A stretch of 64,000 nt of DNA from Acidithiobacillus thiooxidans ATCC 19377 (GTDB lineage Bacteria; Pseudomonadota; Gammaproteobacteria; Acidithiobacillales; Acidithiobacillaceae): assembly GCF_009662475.1 (NCBI RefSeq), contig NZ_CP045571.1:1114501-1178500 (forward strand), read 5' to 3'. The notes below the pieces were generated by a model. It searched no databases. It saw only the letters and a program-made list of their open reading frames with translations, and was not told the DNA's origin. Positions 1 through 9,388 of the stretch are shown here, piece after piece; the stretch's first letter is position 1; each line of letters starts with the position of its first letter. Made by a program: the position numbers and the translations under genes.

Positions 1-1
1 G

Positions 2-415
2 GGCGTGGCACCTACTGCCATTATTGCCCAGGCTGCCCTGGAAACCGGTTGGGGGAGTCATGTGGCCGGTAACAATCTTTTCGGCATCAAGGGGGGCGGT
101 TCCTGGCTGGGCAGTTCGGTGGATAGTCTGACGCATGAATTCGAAAACGGCGTGAATGAAGTGGAAAATGCTGCTTTCCGCGCTTACCAGTCGGTCGGGG
201 ACAGTGTGCGCAATTACGCCAGCTTGTTGATGAATAATCCCCGTTATCGCGGGGCATTAGGGCAGGGTGACAATATTGCCGGATTTGCCGAAGCCTTGCA
301 GCAGGGCGGTTATGCGACCGATCCGCAATATGCGAACAAGCTGGTGGCAGTGGCAGGCAGCCCGCTCATGCAAGAAGTGATGGGAGACGTGTCGCTGGCT
401 AAGGCCGGTGGCTAA
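2..415 (+). CDS. flgJ: FlgJ, C-terminal peptidoglycan hydrolase domain (partial, 5' end outside window)
   Basis: The reading frame is already open at the window edge, so the gene starts upstream and only the last 137 or so codons are present. They form a glucosaminidase-type muramidase domain: AQAALETGWG contains the likely catalytic Glu, followed by NNLFGIKGG and the late YANKL segment. In FlgJ this domain opens the peptidoglycan so the rod can pass, while the missing N-terminal half caps the rod. The flgN-, flgK- and flgL-like genes follow closely, as in canonical flg operons. The GTG at position 5 is internal to the domain and is not a believable start. Confidence 0.9.
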   Translation, partial: GVAPTAIIAQAALETGWGSHVAGNNLFGIKGGGSWLGSSVDSLTHEFENGVNEVENAAFRAYQSVGDSVRNYASLLMNNPRYRGALGQGDNIAGFAEALQQGGYATDPQYANKLVAVAGSPLMQEVMGDVSLAKAGG

Positions 416-475
416 ACTTTATGCCTTTTTGTGTCGTTACAAGAATATGGAATAGTGCGGGGACCGGGTCAGAAA

Positions 476-832
476 ATGGATAGTCAATCGTTGGGGCAAG
501 AATTGGAAACCGTTATCCAGCTGACGATGGTCTTTGAAGAGCAAAGACAGTGGCTTGTCCGAGGTGACTGGACCCGGCCCATGCCCAAGGCCGATGCCCC
601 CGAACGTTTGGGAAAGCGTCTATTGGCGCTTCGCGCCAGTAATCAAAAGGTTGTGACTTCAGTAGAGCTTAGTGAGGCGGTATTGGCACTTCAGGAAAGT
701 TACAGCGCCTTGGATCATGCTTTGCGGGTTGCCGGTTCAGGTTTAGGGGAGGCTCTGGTTGTGCTGCGTCAACAAGCCGGCATTGTTTATGGTAGCGGGG
801 AATATACGGGTCGTTCATTGGGGAGTGCATAA
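476..832 (+). CDS. flgN: FlgN-like flagellar chaperone
   Basis: A small, mostly helical 118-residue protein lies between flgJ and flgK and ends 2 nt before the flgK start. It has the FlgN look: a heptad-like N-terminal helix with acidic and Gln residues, then a long amphipathic helix (VELSEAVLALQESYSALDHAL). FlgN binds the C-termini of FlgK and FlgL and delivers them to the export gate, which fits this position. The call rests on size, predicted helicity and location more than on strong residue identity. The ATG at 476 is preferred; an in-frame GTG at 431 would add 15 residues. The Shine-Dalgarno signal is weak for both. Confidence 0.6.
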   Translation: MDSQSLGQELETVIQLTMVFEEQRQWLVRGDWTRPMPKADAPERLGKRLLALRASNQKVVTSVELSEAVLALQESYSALDHALRVAGSGLGEALVVLRQQAGIVYGSGEYTGRSLGSA

Positions 833-834
833 TC

Positions 835-2859
835 ATGTCTGGAATCAGTGGGTTGGTGAATAATGCGTTGACCGGTTTGCAGGCTGCCCAATCCGCCTTG
901 CAGGTGGTTGGGGACAATATTGCCAATGTAAATACGCCCGGATACAGTCAACAAAGTGCTTTGCAGTCAACGGCTATCCCTACCGCCATTGGCGGCCTTT
1001 ATTACGGAAACGGCACTCAGATCGATTCCGTGCAACGCAGTTACAGCAGCTTTTTGCAGGGTCAGGTCTGGACGGCCAGTGCCAGCGCCAGCGGGCAGGC
1101 CAGTTTATCCAGTTCCCTCCAGAATATTCTGGGTATGCTCAATAATGGCGGCGTCAGCTCCCAGGTCAGCCAGTTTTTTTCCGGGGTCGCGCAAGTGGCT
1201 GCCAACCCGGATGACATTCCCGCCCGCCAGAGTATGCTCAGTAATGCACAGACCCTCAGCCAGACATTTCAGTCATTGGGTCAGCAGTTGGCCAGTGTTG
1301 GCAGCGGGGTTAATCAGCAGATTACCCAGTCCGTTGACCAGATCAACAGCATCAGCAAGCAGATTGCACAATTGAATGTTCAGATTTCTGCCGCGCAGGG
1401 TAATCCCAACGGGTCACCCAATGATTTGCTGGATCAGCGAGATCATCTGATTACCGAATTAAATGGTCAGGTGGGTGTGCAGGTTCTTAAACAGCAGAAT
1501 TCCCAGCTCAGTGTTTTTCTGAGTAATGGACAGGTGTTGGTGGCGGGTGGTCAATCGTTTGCCCTGCAGACCCAGAGTAGCCCATATAACCAGCAAACTC
1601 TGGATGTAGGTTATGCCAACAACGGCGCGGACATCTCCAAAAGCCTCACTGGTGGAACCCTGGGCGGATTATTGCAATTTCGCAGTCAATCGTTGAACCC
1701 TGCCGAAAATGGCTTGGGACTTTTGGCAGATGGTATTGCCTCTGCCTTGAATGCCCAGCAGGCGCAGGGCTTGAATTTGAACGGTAGCAGCGGTTCAGCC
1801 TTGTTCAGCACAGGTGCGGTGCAGGTATTCGCAAATACACATAACAGTAGTGGCGCTGCTTCGGTGCTGGGCACTATTACCAACGTCGGAAATCTGAGTG
1901 GCAATGATTATATTTTGACCAAAAGCTCAGGTTCCGTATGGACTTTGCAGGACCGTAGTACGGGAGCAACGGTGGCAAGCACTTCTGGTTCTGTATCTTC
2001 GGGTGCGAGTACGACGAGCCTGAATTTTTCCGGGGTAGGATTCCAGTTGCAGGTGTCCGGAACTGCGGCAGCAGGGGACAGCTTTCTGGTAGAGCCGACG
2101 CGTCAGGGTGCCGTAGGTATGCAAACGGTGCTGACTGATCCTGCGGGCATCGCCGCTGCCAGTCCTTTTGTAAGCAGCCCCGGCGTGTTAGTCAGCGGCA
2201 GTCTGCAGAATAATAATCTGGGTAATATGACCCTTTCTGCCGGACAATATGTCAGCGGTGCCGCCGGCGTGGCAGTCTCCCCTAGCGACATATCGTCATT
2301 TCCGACTAATTTGCAGATCACCATGACCAGCGGTGCTAGTCAGGGAGGTTCGGCGACTTTCCAGATTACTTCTGGTTCAGGTACTACGGCCTCGGTGATA
2401 ACTACTGGAACTGTCAGCCTGGGTGGTTCCGGTACGCTCATCGACATCCCGTATCCCAATCCACCAGGAGGATATTGGCAAGTGAATCTCAGTGGCACCC
2501 TGGCGGCTTCCGGCGATGCGTTTACCTTGAGTCCCGGCGGGGCGGGGAGTAACGGCAATGCCCAGGCGATGGCCGCGTTGGCCACCAGCAAGGTTTTGAA
2601 CAATGGAACGGCAACTTTTAATGATAATGCCGCGCAATTACTGACTCAGGTGACCAATCAGGCCGCTCAGGCCCAGAATAATGCTCAGGCCCAGCTCACG
2701 GTTTTGCAGTCGGCCCAAGCCTCGCAGCAAGCGGTTTCCGGGGTGAATCTGGATCAGGAAGCAGCCAGTCTGATTCAGTATCAGCAGGCCTATCAGGCGG
2801 CGGCAAAAGCCATTTCGGTCGGCAGCACTTTGTTTCAGTCATTGATACAGGCTCTATAA
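835..2859 (+). CDS. flgK: FlgK, hook-associated protein 1
   Basis: Hook-filament junction protein of 674 residues. The N-terminus (ISGLVNNALTGLQAAQSAL, then DNIANVNTPGYSQQ) is the conserved flagellar rod/hook domain signature. The C-terminus (GVNLDQEAASLIQYQQAYQAAAK) is the matching D0 helix. The middle is Gly/Ser/Thr-rich and variable, as expected for surface domains, and the protein is about 120 residues longer than the enterobacterial form. It is secreted through the flagellar export gate and forms the first junction zone on the hook. flgL follows after 10 nt and shares its transcript. Confidence 0.96.
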   Translation: MSGISGLVNNALTGLQAAQSALQVVGDNIANVNTPGYSQQSALQSTAIPTAIGGLYYGNGTQIDSVQRSYSSFLQGQVWTASASASGQASLSSSLQNILGMLNNGGVSSQVSQFFSGVAQVAANPDDIPARQSMLSNAQTLSQTFQSLGQQLASVGSGVNQQITQSVDQINSISKQIAQLNVQISAAQGNPNGSPNDLLDQRDHLITELNGQVGVQVLKQQNSQLSVFLSNGQVLVAGGQSFALQTQSSPYNQQTLDVGYANNGADISKSLTGGTLGGLLQFRSQSLNPAENGLGLLADGIASALNAQQAQGLNLNGSSGSALFSTGAVQVFANTHNSSGAASVLGTITNVGNLSGNDYILTKSSGSVWTLQDRSTGATVASTSGSVSSGASTTSLNFSGVGFQLQVSGTAAAGDSFLVEPTRQGAVGMQTVLTDPAGIAAASPFVSSPGVLVSGSLQNNNLGNMTLSAGQYVSGAAGVAVSPSDISSFPTNLQITMTSGASQGGSATFQITSGSGTTASVITTGTVSLGGSGTLIDIPYPNPPGGYWQVNLSGTLAASGDAFTLSPGGAGSNGNAQAMAALATSKVLNNGTATFNDNAAQLLTQVTNQAAQAQNNAQAQLTVLQSAQASQQAVSGVNLDQEAASLIQYQQAYQAAAKAISVGSTLFQSLIQAL

Positions 2860-2869
2860 GGAGAACAGC

Positions 2870-4195
2870 ATGCGCGTCAGTACCCAGGAATTTTACCAAA
2901 GCAGCCTGTATTCCTTGTTGAACCAACAAAGTACGCTGAATAATCTTTCGCAGCAGCTGTCCACCGGCAATGCGCTGATCAACCCTACCAACGATCCTGT
3001 GGGTAATGCTCAGGTTTTGGATCTCAATACCAAAATTGCCAATCTGGGTAGCTATCAACAAAGTAATACTTATGCTCAACAGGGACTCAGTATGAGTTCC
3101 AGTACCTTGCAAAGTGTCGGTACCCTGATGAATCAGGTACAGCAACTGGCGGTGCAGATGAATAATGCCACAGTCAATTCCAATGACCTGCAAAATGCTG
3201 TAACGACCATGCAGGGAAACCTGCAGCAACTGGTGCAACTGGCCAATACGCAGGATGCCAATGGTACTTACATCTATGGTGGGTCCAATGCCCAGACGCC
3301 GCCGTTTCAGCTACAGAGTGATGGCACTGTTCAATACATGGGCGATTCCAGTCAGAAAACCCTGCAAATCGGCCCGGGACTGACAACGCCTGTTTCTCAG
3401 GCGGGTAATGCGATTTTCATGAATGTTCCGGCAGGAAATGGCACTTTTACGGTAACGGCGTCCGGCAGTAATTATTTGATACCGGCAACTTCCGGAGCAA
3501 CGGCCACGGATGTAGGCAATACCACTTTAGGGCCGGGCAGTGTGCTGAATCAGGCGACGGCGGATAGCCAGTTTGTGGCCGATAATGCTCAATACGAAGT
3601 CAGTATCAGTAATACTTCCAGCGGCCTGACATATACGGTCAGCAGTGGCACAGGTGCGGTTGACAGTACAGGATGGTCAGCCAGCTCCGGAACCGTTGTC
3701 AGCGGCACTTATACGCCCGGGCAAAGTATTAACATACCCAGCACCTTGGGCGGCAGCCCCTTTATGACGGTCTCGACCAATGGGCAGCCGGTATCGGGAC
3801 ATACCGCCCAATTTACTCTGGCTGCTGCAAAGCCCCAAAGCATTTTTCAGACGTTCAGTGATCTGATTGCCGCCTTTACCGGCGGTTCTGGATCTCCCGG
3901 CGCTAACACACGTCGTTCGCAAGACATTAGCAATGCTCTGGCAAATCTCAACCAGTTCCAGACCACGCTCCTGAGTACCCAGGCGCAAATTGGTTCGAAC
4001 ATCCAGCAGGCCCAAAGTGTGCAATCGCTGAATGCTAACCTGACCCAGCAATTCCAGACCGACCGGGGTAATATTGCCGATGTGAGTTATCCTCAGGTGA
4101 TTACCCAGTTTCAGGAAAGCTCAACGGCGTTGCAGGCTGCACAGAAGGCCTTTGTGCAGGTGCAGGGGTTGAGTTTGTTTAATTATATTTCGTGA
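2870..4195 (+). CDS. flgL: FlgL, hook-associated protein 3
   Basis: Second hook-filament junction protein, 441 residues, joining FlgK to the flagellin filament. The N-terminus (MRVSTQEFYQSSLYSLLNQQ, LSTGNALINPTNDPVGN) is flagellin-like, and the C-terminal helix (QVITQFQESSTALQAAQKAF) is the paired D0 segment. A ribosome site (AAGGAGAACAGC) precedes the ATG. This is the last gene of the flgJ-N-K-L series; the following 125 nt contain no convincing terminator or sigma-54/sigma-28 promoter. Confidence 0.95.
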   Translation: MRVSTQEFYQSSLYSLLNQQSTLNNLSQQLSTGNALINPTNDPVGNAQVLDLNTKIANLGSYQQSNTYAQQGLSMSSSTLQSVGTLMNQVQQLAVQMNNATVNSNDLQNAVTTMQGNLQQLVQLANTQDANGTYIYGGSNAQTPPFQLQSDGTVQYMGDSSQKTLQIGPGLTTPVSQAGNAIFMNVPAGNGTFTVTASGSNYLIPATSGATATDVGNTTLGPGSVLNQATADSQFVADNAQYEVSISNTSSGLTYTVSSGTGAVDSTGWSASSGTVVSGTYTPGQSINIPSTLGGSPFMTVSTNGQPVSGHTAQFTLAAAKPQSIFQTFSDLIAAFTGGSGSPGANTRRSQDISNALANLNQFQTTLLSTQAQIGSNIQQAQSVQSLNANLTQQFQTDRGNIADVSYPQVITQFQESSTALQAAQKAFVQVQGLSLFNYIS

Positions 4196-4320
4196 GTTTG
4201 AAATAATCATGCTAATAGGGTAGAGAATGATAGAAACCGCTGGTACTGTAAAAAACGGCTTAGGGACTTTAATGACGCTGAGCTTTCTGGCATGAAAACT
4301 GGGAGCGAGGCTAATCCTAT

Positions 4321-7300
4321 ATGACTCGGAATTCTTACGTATGGGAATCCCTTGATACTGTGGATAATGATTCAGAAATAGGAGCTTACCACAGCAATCC
4401 TCGTTCCGATCTGATGGCGTTACTTAGTCGGTCGCCGCGTCGGTTTCTGGATGTGGGCTGCGCATCCGGTGCCCTGGGGGCTTGGATGAAAAGCATATAT
4501 CCGGAAGTTGAATTATGGGGTATCGAATCCAATAAAAAAGTGGCGCAAGTTGCACATGCTGTTTATGAGAATGTTATTGTTGGAGATATACAGGAAGTTG
4601 ATTTTTCCGAATGTGGGCTTAGGAATGAAAGTTTTGATACGCTAGTTTTAGCTGACGTATTAGAACATGTTTTTAATCCATGGCGAACTTTGGTGCGTCT
4701 CAGGTCGTTGTTGACCTCCGATGCTCAGGTGCTTGTGAGTTTGCCAAATGCGCGGAATCTCTGGCTCATTAATGAGCTTTCAGCCGGCCGTTTTACCTAT
4801 GAGTCTTCTGGTATTCTCGATATTACCCATCTCCGATTCTTTACCCAAGAAGAAGGGTTACGTATGCTTGAAGAAACGGGCTATTCGGTTGAAGCCATAG
4901 GCTATGGAGCCGATAGTCGTTTCATTAATACCCCGCATCCAAAGAAATTTCCAGCCAATATCGAGATGGAACATCTTGTATTCAAAAATATCGACTATGA
5001 CAGCTACCAACAACTGATTAGTCTGCAAATCTTCTATCGTGCTACTCCGATTAAGTCAGCCGCTCTGCGGCCTATGGCAGATTCGAAAGTCTCGCCACAA
5101 AGCCCATTTCAGGGACATTTACATCAATCTCTGGTCGGAAAGTCCCTTCTGCACGCAGGTGATCCTCAGCGTACGAGTTACGCCGTCCTTCTGCACTTGT
5201 ATTATCCTGATCTTTGGCCGGAGTTTCGGGAAGCCATCGCCCGTATTCCCAGTTCGTGCGCTCTCTACATATCATTAAGCGAGGGGCGTGAGGATGGGCT
5301 TGCTAAGATACTTCAAGATCGCCCGGACGCGGTAGTGATTCGCCATCCTAACCGGGGCCGCGACATCGCGCCGAGACTGGCGCTGGCCAAGGCAGCAGTA
5401 GCTGCTGGACACGAATTCTTGCTGTTTATTCATAGCAAAAAGTCCCCGCATTTGCAGAAAATGAAGCCGGAGCAGATTCATGTTGACTTCCTGTCCCATG
5501 GAGATGGTGATCGCTGGCGTCGCGAATTGTTGGATAATTTATTGTCACCTTCGGTGGTGGACCACGTTCGCGAACGGTTCAACCGTGCGCAGTGGGTTGG
5601 GATGATCGGGCCATCAGGATTCTGGTTACCCTTGGATATGGGGGTGGATGCGAATCGTCCGCAAGTCGGCCCGCTGTTGGACAGTTTGGGGATTATGATA
5701 GATCCACGTCGCTACGGTTTTTTCGCGGGTAGTATGTTCTGGGCACGTGCACAAGCGCTTGCACCACTGCTGGCCCTGGATCTGAAGCCTGACGATTTTG
5801 AGGAAGAATGCGGCCAGGTTGATGGCACGCTGGCCCATGCCATAGAGAGAATATTCGCGGTGGTTGCGGAGCGTGCTGGTTTTGTGGTGGAAGATACGAC
5901 AGGCCATGAATGTCTCAGGCCGTTGGGTCCGCTGCTGCCGTGGTTGGCCGCACAGCGCTGTTCCCCGCAAGAAAGCTTGTGGGCTCAACAAGCGCTGGTG
6001 AATGGAATTTCGTCTTTGGTTGTTTCTGTGCTAATGATAGAAAATGGTCGGGAGTATTACTTGCAGGCCACGCAAGCCAGCCTGTCGCAGCAATGGTCGC
6101 TGGCGCGAGTAGGGACTGGAATTGCCGGGAATGACCCGGTGATTACTATAAACACTACCTTTGCTGAGATGAATGCAGGTTGGCTCGCCTTCATGGACGC
6201 CGGCGACCAACTAGCCCCCGATGCCATATTCCGCATTCAGATGGCTATCCAGAATCATCCCGAATGGCAACTCATCTATACCGACGAGGACTCTCTCACG
6301 GCCGATGGCCAGCACCTCAATCCTCACTGCAAGCCCGATTTCAACATCGACTACCTGCGAAGCCTCCCCTACATAGGTGGCTTGCTGGTCATCAAAAAAG
6401 AACTTTTTGAGACGCTGGGCGGTTTTGATCTGCAAGCTGATGGTGCAGAAGACTATGATTTCGTCCTGCGAGCCTGGGAAAAAATCGGCGACGCTGGTAT
6501 CGGTCATATTCCTGAAGTGCTTTATCATCGCTTGCAGGGTGGTGGGCACTGCAACAAGTCCGTTGAGGAAATCCTCCAGGTCAGTCAGGCTGCTTTGCAG
6601 AGGCATTTACAGCGCCTGAATATTGCGGCGGAAGTATTGCCCGGACCTTTCCCGCCAGCCACTCGGGTGCGTTATCCCCTGACTGGCACGCCTCTGGTTT
6701 CCATCATTATCCCCACACGCAATCAACTGGGCTATTTGCAGCGCTGCGTGGAATCTCTGATCGAAAAAACCAGGTATGCGCATTATGAAATGCTCATTGT
6801 CGATAATGACAGCGATGATGCCGAGGCGCGCACTTATCTGGATATGCTTGCGGCCCAGGAGGAGCAACTGGGTGGTCGGTTGCGCGTACTCAGGCATCCC
6901 GGTCCATTCAATTTTTCAGCCATGAATAACCGGGCAGTTGAACAGGCGCGGGGCGATTACGTCCTTTTGCTCAATAACGACACGGCTGCACTGCATGACG
7001 ACTGGCTGGATGAAATGGTCAGCCAGATTTTGCGTCCGGAGGTGGGTATAGTTGGCGCAAAGTTGCTCTTTCCCGATGGCAAAATTCAGCATGCCGGCGT
7101 GATTCTGGGAATGCGCGGGCCGGCAGAACATCCCTTCATTGCTCAGCCACCCGAATATCGGGGCTATTTCGGCCGGGCCATGCTGACCCAGAATTTATCG
7201 GCAGTAACAGGAGCCTGTCTGTTGATCGGGAAGTCCCTCTATCAAGAGTTGGGTGGGCTGGATGAAAAACAGTTTCAGGTTTCCTACAACGACATTGATC

Positions 7301-8553
7301 TCTGCCTGAAAGCACGCGAAGCCGGACATAAAATTGTGTTCACCCCTTGGGCGATGCTCCTCCATGAAGGTTCCGCCAGTCAGCGCGGTGAAGTCGAGAA
7401 AAAACCCAGCCCCGAAAAAGAAAAACGCTTTGCCGGCGAAAAAATGGCTTTTTATCAGAAATGGCTGCCGCAACTGGCTTTTGATCCCGCCTATAATCGC
7501 CATTTGAGTCTGGCGAGTACGGATTTCTTGCTTGAAGATCAGGCCGCCCTGACCTGGGACCCGGAATGGCGTCCGCGTCCGCGCATTCTGGTGCATCCGG
7601 CGGACCGGGAGGGTTGTGGAGAGTACCGGATCATCTCCCCTATGCGCGCCCTGCAAAAGGCGGGGAGGGCACAGGGCTGGGAAACCATGCGGATATTTGA
7701 ACCGGCAGAAATGGAACGTTTTTCTCCGGAAAGTATTGTGTTGCAGCGGCAGATGGAATGGCCGCAAATCGATGCCCTGGAACGGCATAAAAAACTGCTG
7801 AAAACCTTCCGGGTATTTGAAATTGATGACTTAATCACCAATTTGCCGGTGAAAAGCCTGCACAAGGCCCAGATACACAAGGATATCGCCAAGCGGTTCC
7901 GCAAGGCAGCGGGTTTGTGTAACCGTCTGGTGGTCGCGACGGAGCCCCTCGCCAAAGCCTATAAAGGATTCGCCGATGAGCTGCGCGTTCAACCCAACTG
8001 TATTGAAGGCGCCATTTGGGGGTCCTTGCAGCCCCGCCGACGTGCTGAGGCCAAGCCCAGAGTAGGCTGGGCCGGTGGTGTAGGGCACACGGGTGATCTG
8101 GAAATGATCGCCGATGTGGTGCGCGATCTGGCCGACGAAGTGGACTGGGTGTTTTTCGGCCTCTGTCCCGATGCCCTGCGTCCTTATGTCCGCGAGTTTC
8201 ATACTGGGGTACCCTTACCCCAGTATCCCAACAAATTGGCTAGTCTGGACCTGGATCTGGCTTTGGCGCCCTTAGAGAATAATTCGTTCAATGAAGCCAA
8301 AAGCCACCTGCGGATTCTGGAATACGGGATTCTCGGCTATCCGGTGATTTGTTCAGACATTTTCCCCTATCAGGGAGATTTCCCCGTCACCCGGGTTGCC
8401 AACCGCTATCGCGACTGGGTACGGGCCATCCGTGAGCAGATTGCCGATCGGCAGGCGCTGGAAGCGGCGGGCGACTGCTTGCGGGAACATGTGCGCGCCC
8501 ACTGGCTACTGGAGGAGCATCTGGACGACTGGCTGGCGGCTTGGCTGCCCTGA
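4321..8553 (+). CDS. Multidomain methyltransferase / RgpF-like / double GT2 glycosyltransferase
   Basis: A 1410-residue protein with several enzymes in one chain. Residues about 35-230 are a class I SAM-dependent methyltransferase (LDVGCASGALG at about 42-53, then ADVLEHV). Residues about 275-510 resemble the rhamnan-synthesis RgpF family (RHPNRGRDIAPRLALAKA, FIHSKKS, FFAGSMFWARA). Residues about 560-780 are a GT2 fold (FMDAGDQLAPDAI, YTDEDSL). Residues about 790-1040 are a second, better conserved GT2 (VSIIIPTRNQ, LLLNNDTAALHDDW). Residues about 1085-1410 look like a GT-B-type glycosyltransferase (LRILEYGILGYPVI). Placement between flgL and two flagellins suggests glycosylation of flagellin or another cell-surface glycan, which is an inference. 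It ends 3 nt from the convergent Uma2 gene. Confidence 0.85.
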   Translation: MTRNSYVWESLDTVDNDSEIGAYHSNPRSDLMALLSRSPRRFLDVGCASGALGAWMKSIYPEVELWGIESNKKVAQVAHAVYENVIVGDIQEVDFSECGLRNESFDTLVLADVLEHVFNPWRTLVRLRSLLTSDAQVLVSLPNARNLWLINELSAGRFTYESSGILDITHLRFFTQEEGLRMLEETGYSVEAIGYGADSRFINTPHPKKFPANIEMEHLVFKNIDYDSYQQLISLQIFYRATPIKSAALRPMADSKVSPQSPFQGHLHQSLVGKSLLHAGDPQRTSYAVLLHLYYPDLWPEFREAIARIPSSCALYISLSEGREDGLAKILQDRPDAVVIRHPNRGRDIAPRLALAKAAVAAGHEFLLFIHSKKSPHLQKMKPEQIHVDFLSHGDGDRWRRELLDNLLSPSVVDHVRERFNRAQWVGMIGPSGFWLPLDMGVDANRPQVGPLLDSLGIMIDPRRYGFFAGSMFWARAQALAPLLALDLKPDDFEEECGQVDGTLAHAIERIFAVVAERAGFVVEDTTGHECLRPLGPLLPWLAAQRCSPQESLWAQQALVNGISSLVVSVLMIENGREYYLQATQASLSQQWSLARVGTGIAGNDPVITINTTFAEMNAGWLAFMDAGDQLAPDAIFRIQMAIQNHPEWQLIYTDEDSLTADGQHLNPHCKPDFNIDYLRSLPYIGGLLVIKKELFETLGGFDLQADGAEDYDFVLRAWEKIGDAGIGHIPEVLYHRLQGGGHCNKSVEEILQVSQAALQRHLQRLNIAAEVLPGPFPPATRVRYPLTGTPLVSIIIPTRNQLGYLQRCVESLIEKTRYAHYEMLIVDNDSDDAEARTYLDMLAAQEEQLGGRLRVLRHPGPFNFSAMNNRAVEQARGDYVLLLNNDTAALHDDWLDEMVSQILRPEVGIVGAKLLFPDGKIQHAGVILGMRGPAEHPFIAQPPEYRGYFGRAMLTQNLSAVTGACLLIGKSLYQELGGLDEKQFQVSYNDIDLCLKAREAGHKIVFTPWAMLLHEGSASQRGEVEKKPSPEKEKRFAGEKMAFYQKWLPQLAFDPAYNRHLSLASTDFLLEDQAALTWDPEWRPRPRILVHPADREGCGEYRIISPMRALQKAGRAQGWETMRIFEPAEMERFSPESIVLQRQMEWPQIDALERHKKLLKTFRVFEIDDLITNLPVKSLHKAQIHKDIAKRFRKAAGLCNRLVVATEPLAKAYKGFADELRVQPNCIEGAIWGSLQPRRRAEAKPRVGWAGGVGHTGDLEMIADVVRDLADEVDWVFFGLCPDALRPYVREFHTGVPLPQYPNKLASLDLDLALAPLENNSFNEAKSHLRILEYGILGYPVICSDIFPYQGDFPVTRVANRYRDWVRAIREQIADRQALEAAGDCLREHVRAHWLLEEHLDDWLAAWLP

Positions 8554-8556
8554 GGC

Positions 8557-9120
8557 TCAAAGCCCGCTATCTTCATAAAGATCATCCAGAGATAGGCTGA
8601 TGGATAACCCTCCACAGTCCAACTGGAGGATATCGCCGGGGTCGAGAATCTGCTCGCCCCAAGTGCTCCCTTCGCGACTGAACAGGCGGGCGTAAACCCG
8701 CTCAGAATCTACCAGAAGATAGTACCGTAAAGCATGGGTATCCCGGTAGGCGAGCCATTTTTCCCGCTGGTCGATGGCGGCGGTAGCCGGAGATAAGACC
8801 TCGGCCAGAAAGCAGGGCGCGCTTTTGTACAAGGGATAATTGTCTTCTGGATCACAGACCAGCATGGCATCAGGATAATAATAGGCCTGATGGGTGGAGA
8901 TGCGCAGCTTCAAGTCCGCCATGAAGGCACGGCATGGGTGACCACGGCTGACTGCGCGTAGATGAAAAAAAATATTACCCGCAATACGGTTGTGTCGCTC
9001 GCTGGCACCGGCCATGGCAAACACTTCGCCAGCCAGATACTCGCTTTTAACATCAGCCAGTGCTTCGGCATCAAGGTACTCTGTTTCGCTCAGGCTTCGA
9101 TGCTCGGTACAGGCGCTCAT
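8557..9120 (-). CDS. Uma2 family (DUF820) putative restriction-endonuclease-fold protein
   Basis: A 187-residue protein of the Uma2/DUF820 family, which has a PD-(D/E)XK nuclease-like fold and no settled function. Visible family features are the N-terminal YLDAEALADVKSEYLAGEVFAM segment (split here by the reader at the D-V), AGASERHNRIAGNIF, the acidic YYPDAMLVCDPED strand, and FLAEVLSPATAAIDQREKW, whose E and K fit the nuclease core. A clear ribosome site (GAGGTAACCC) precedes the ATG. It sits alone on the minus strand in the flagellar cluster and is probably an acquired passenger gene. Confidence 0.85.
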   Translation of the reverse strand: MSACTEHRSLSETEYLDAEALADVKSEYLAGEVFAMAGASERHNRIAGNIFFHLRAVSRGHPCRAFMADLKLRISTHQAYYYPDAMLVCDPEDNYPLYKSAPCFLAEVLSPATAAIDQREKWLAYRDTHALRYYLLVDSERVYARLFSREGSTWGEQILDPGDILQLDCGGLSISLSLDDLYEDSGL

Positions 9121-9331
9121 GGGTTACCTCGGTGATGAAGGGGGCCATTGGCGATGAATGTAGCTTGTAGGGACTGGATCCTCAAGCTCTGGAAATGGCC
9201 GGTTTGCCCGGAAAGAAGAGCGGCAACATATTGCCACTTTTGAGTCGGCTTAATGTCATATCTTGGCGCAACTACCATCAAATATGCCTTGATCAGCTTT
9301 ATCCTGCTGATATTCCGGTATTAAATAAATA

Positions 9332-9347
9332 TGGTACTGATTTTGCT
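9332..9347 (+). promoter_or_regulatory. Probable sigma-54 promoter of flagellin A
   Basis: TGGTACT-GATT-TTGCT matches the sigma-54 consensus TGGCACG-N4-TTGCW with exact -24/-12 spacing and two mismatches in the -24 box. Predicted transcription would start near 9358, giving a leader of about 30 nt before the flagellin A ATG at 9389. The rest of the 268-nt gap (9121-9388) shows no other convincing element. Confidence 0.6.
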
Positions 9348-9388
9348 TCCAGTCTTGAGTGTTGGTGCTGCAAACAGACGGACAGGCA

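Noticed and set aside
9220-9240. CGGCAACATATTGCC sigma-54-like sequence upstream of flagellin A
   Set aside because: The GG to GC spacing is one base short of the required 10; the site at 9332 fits better.
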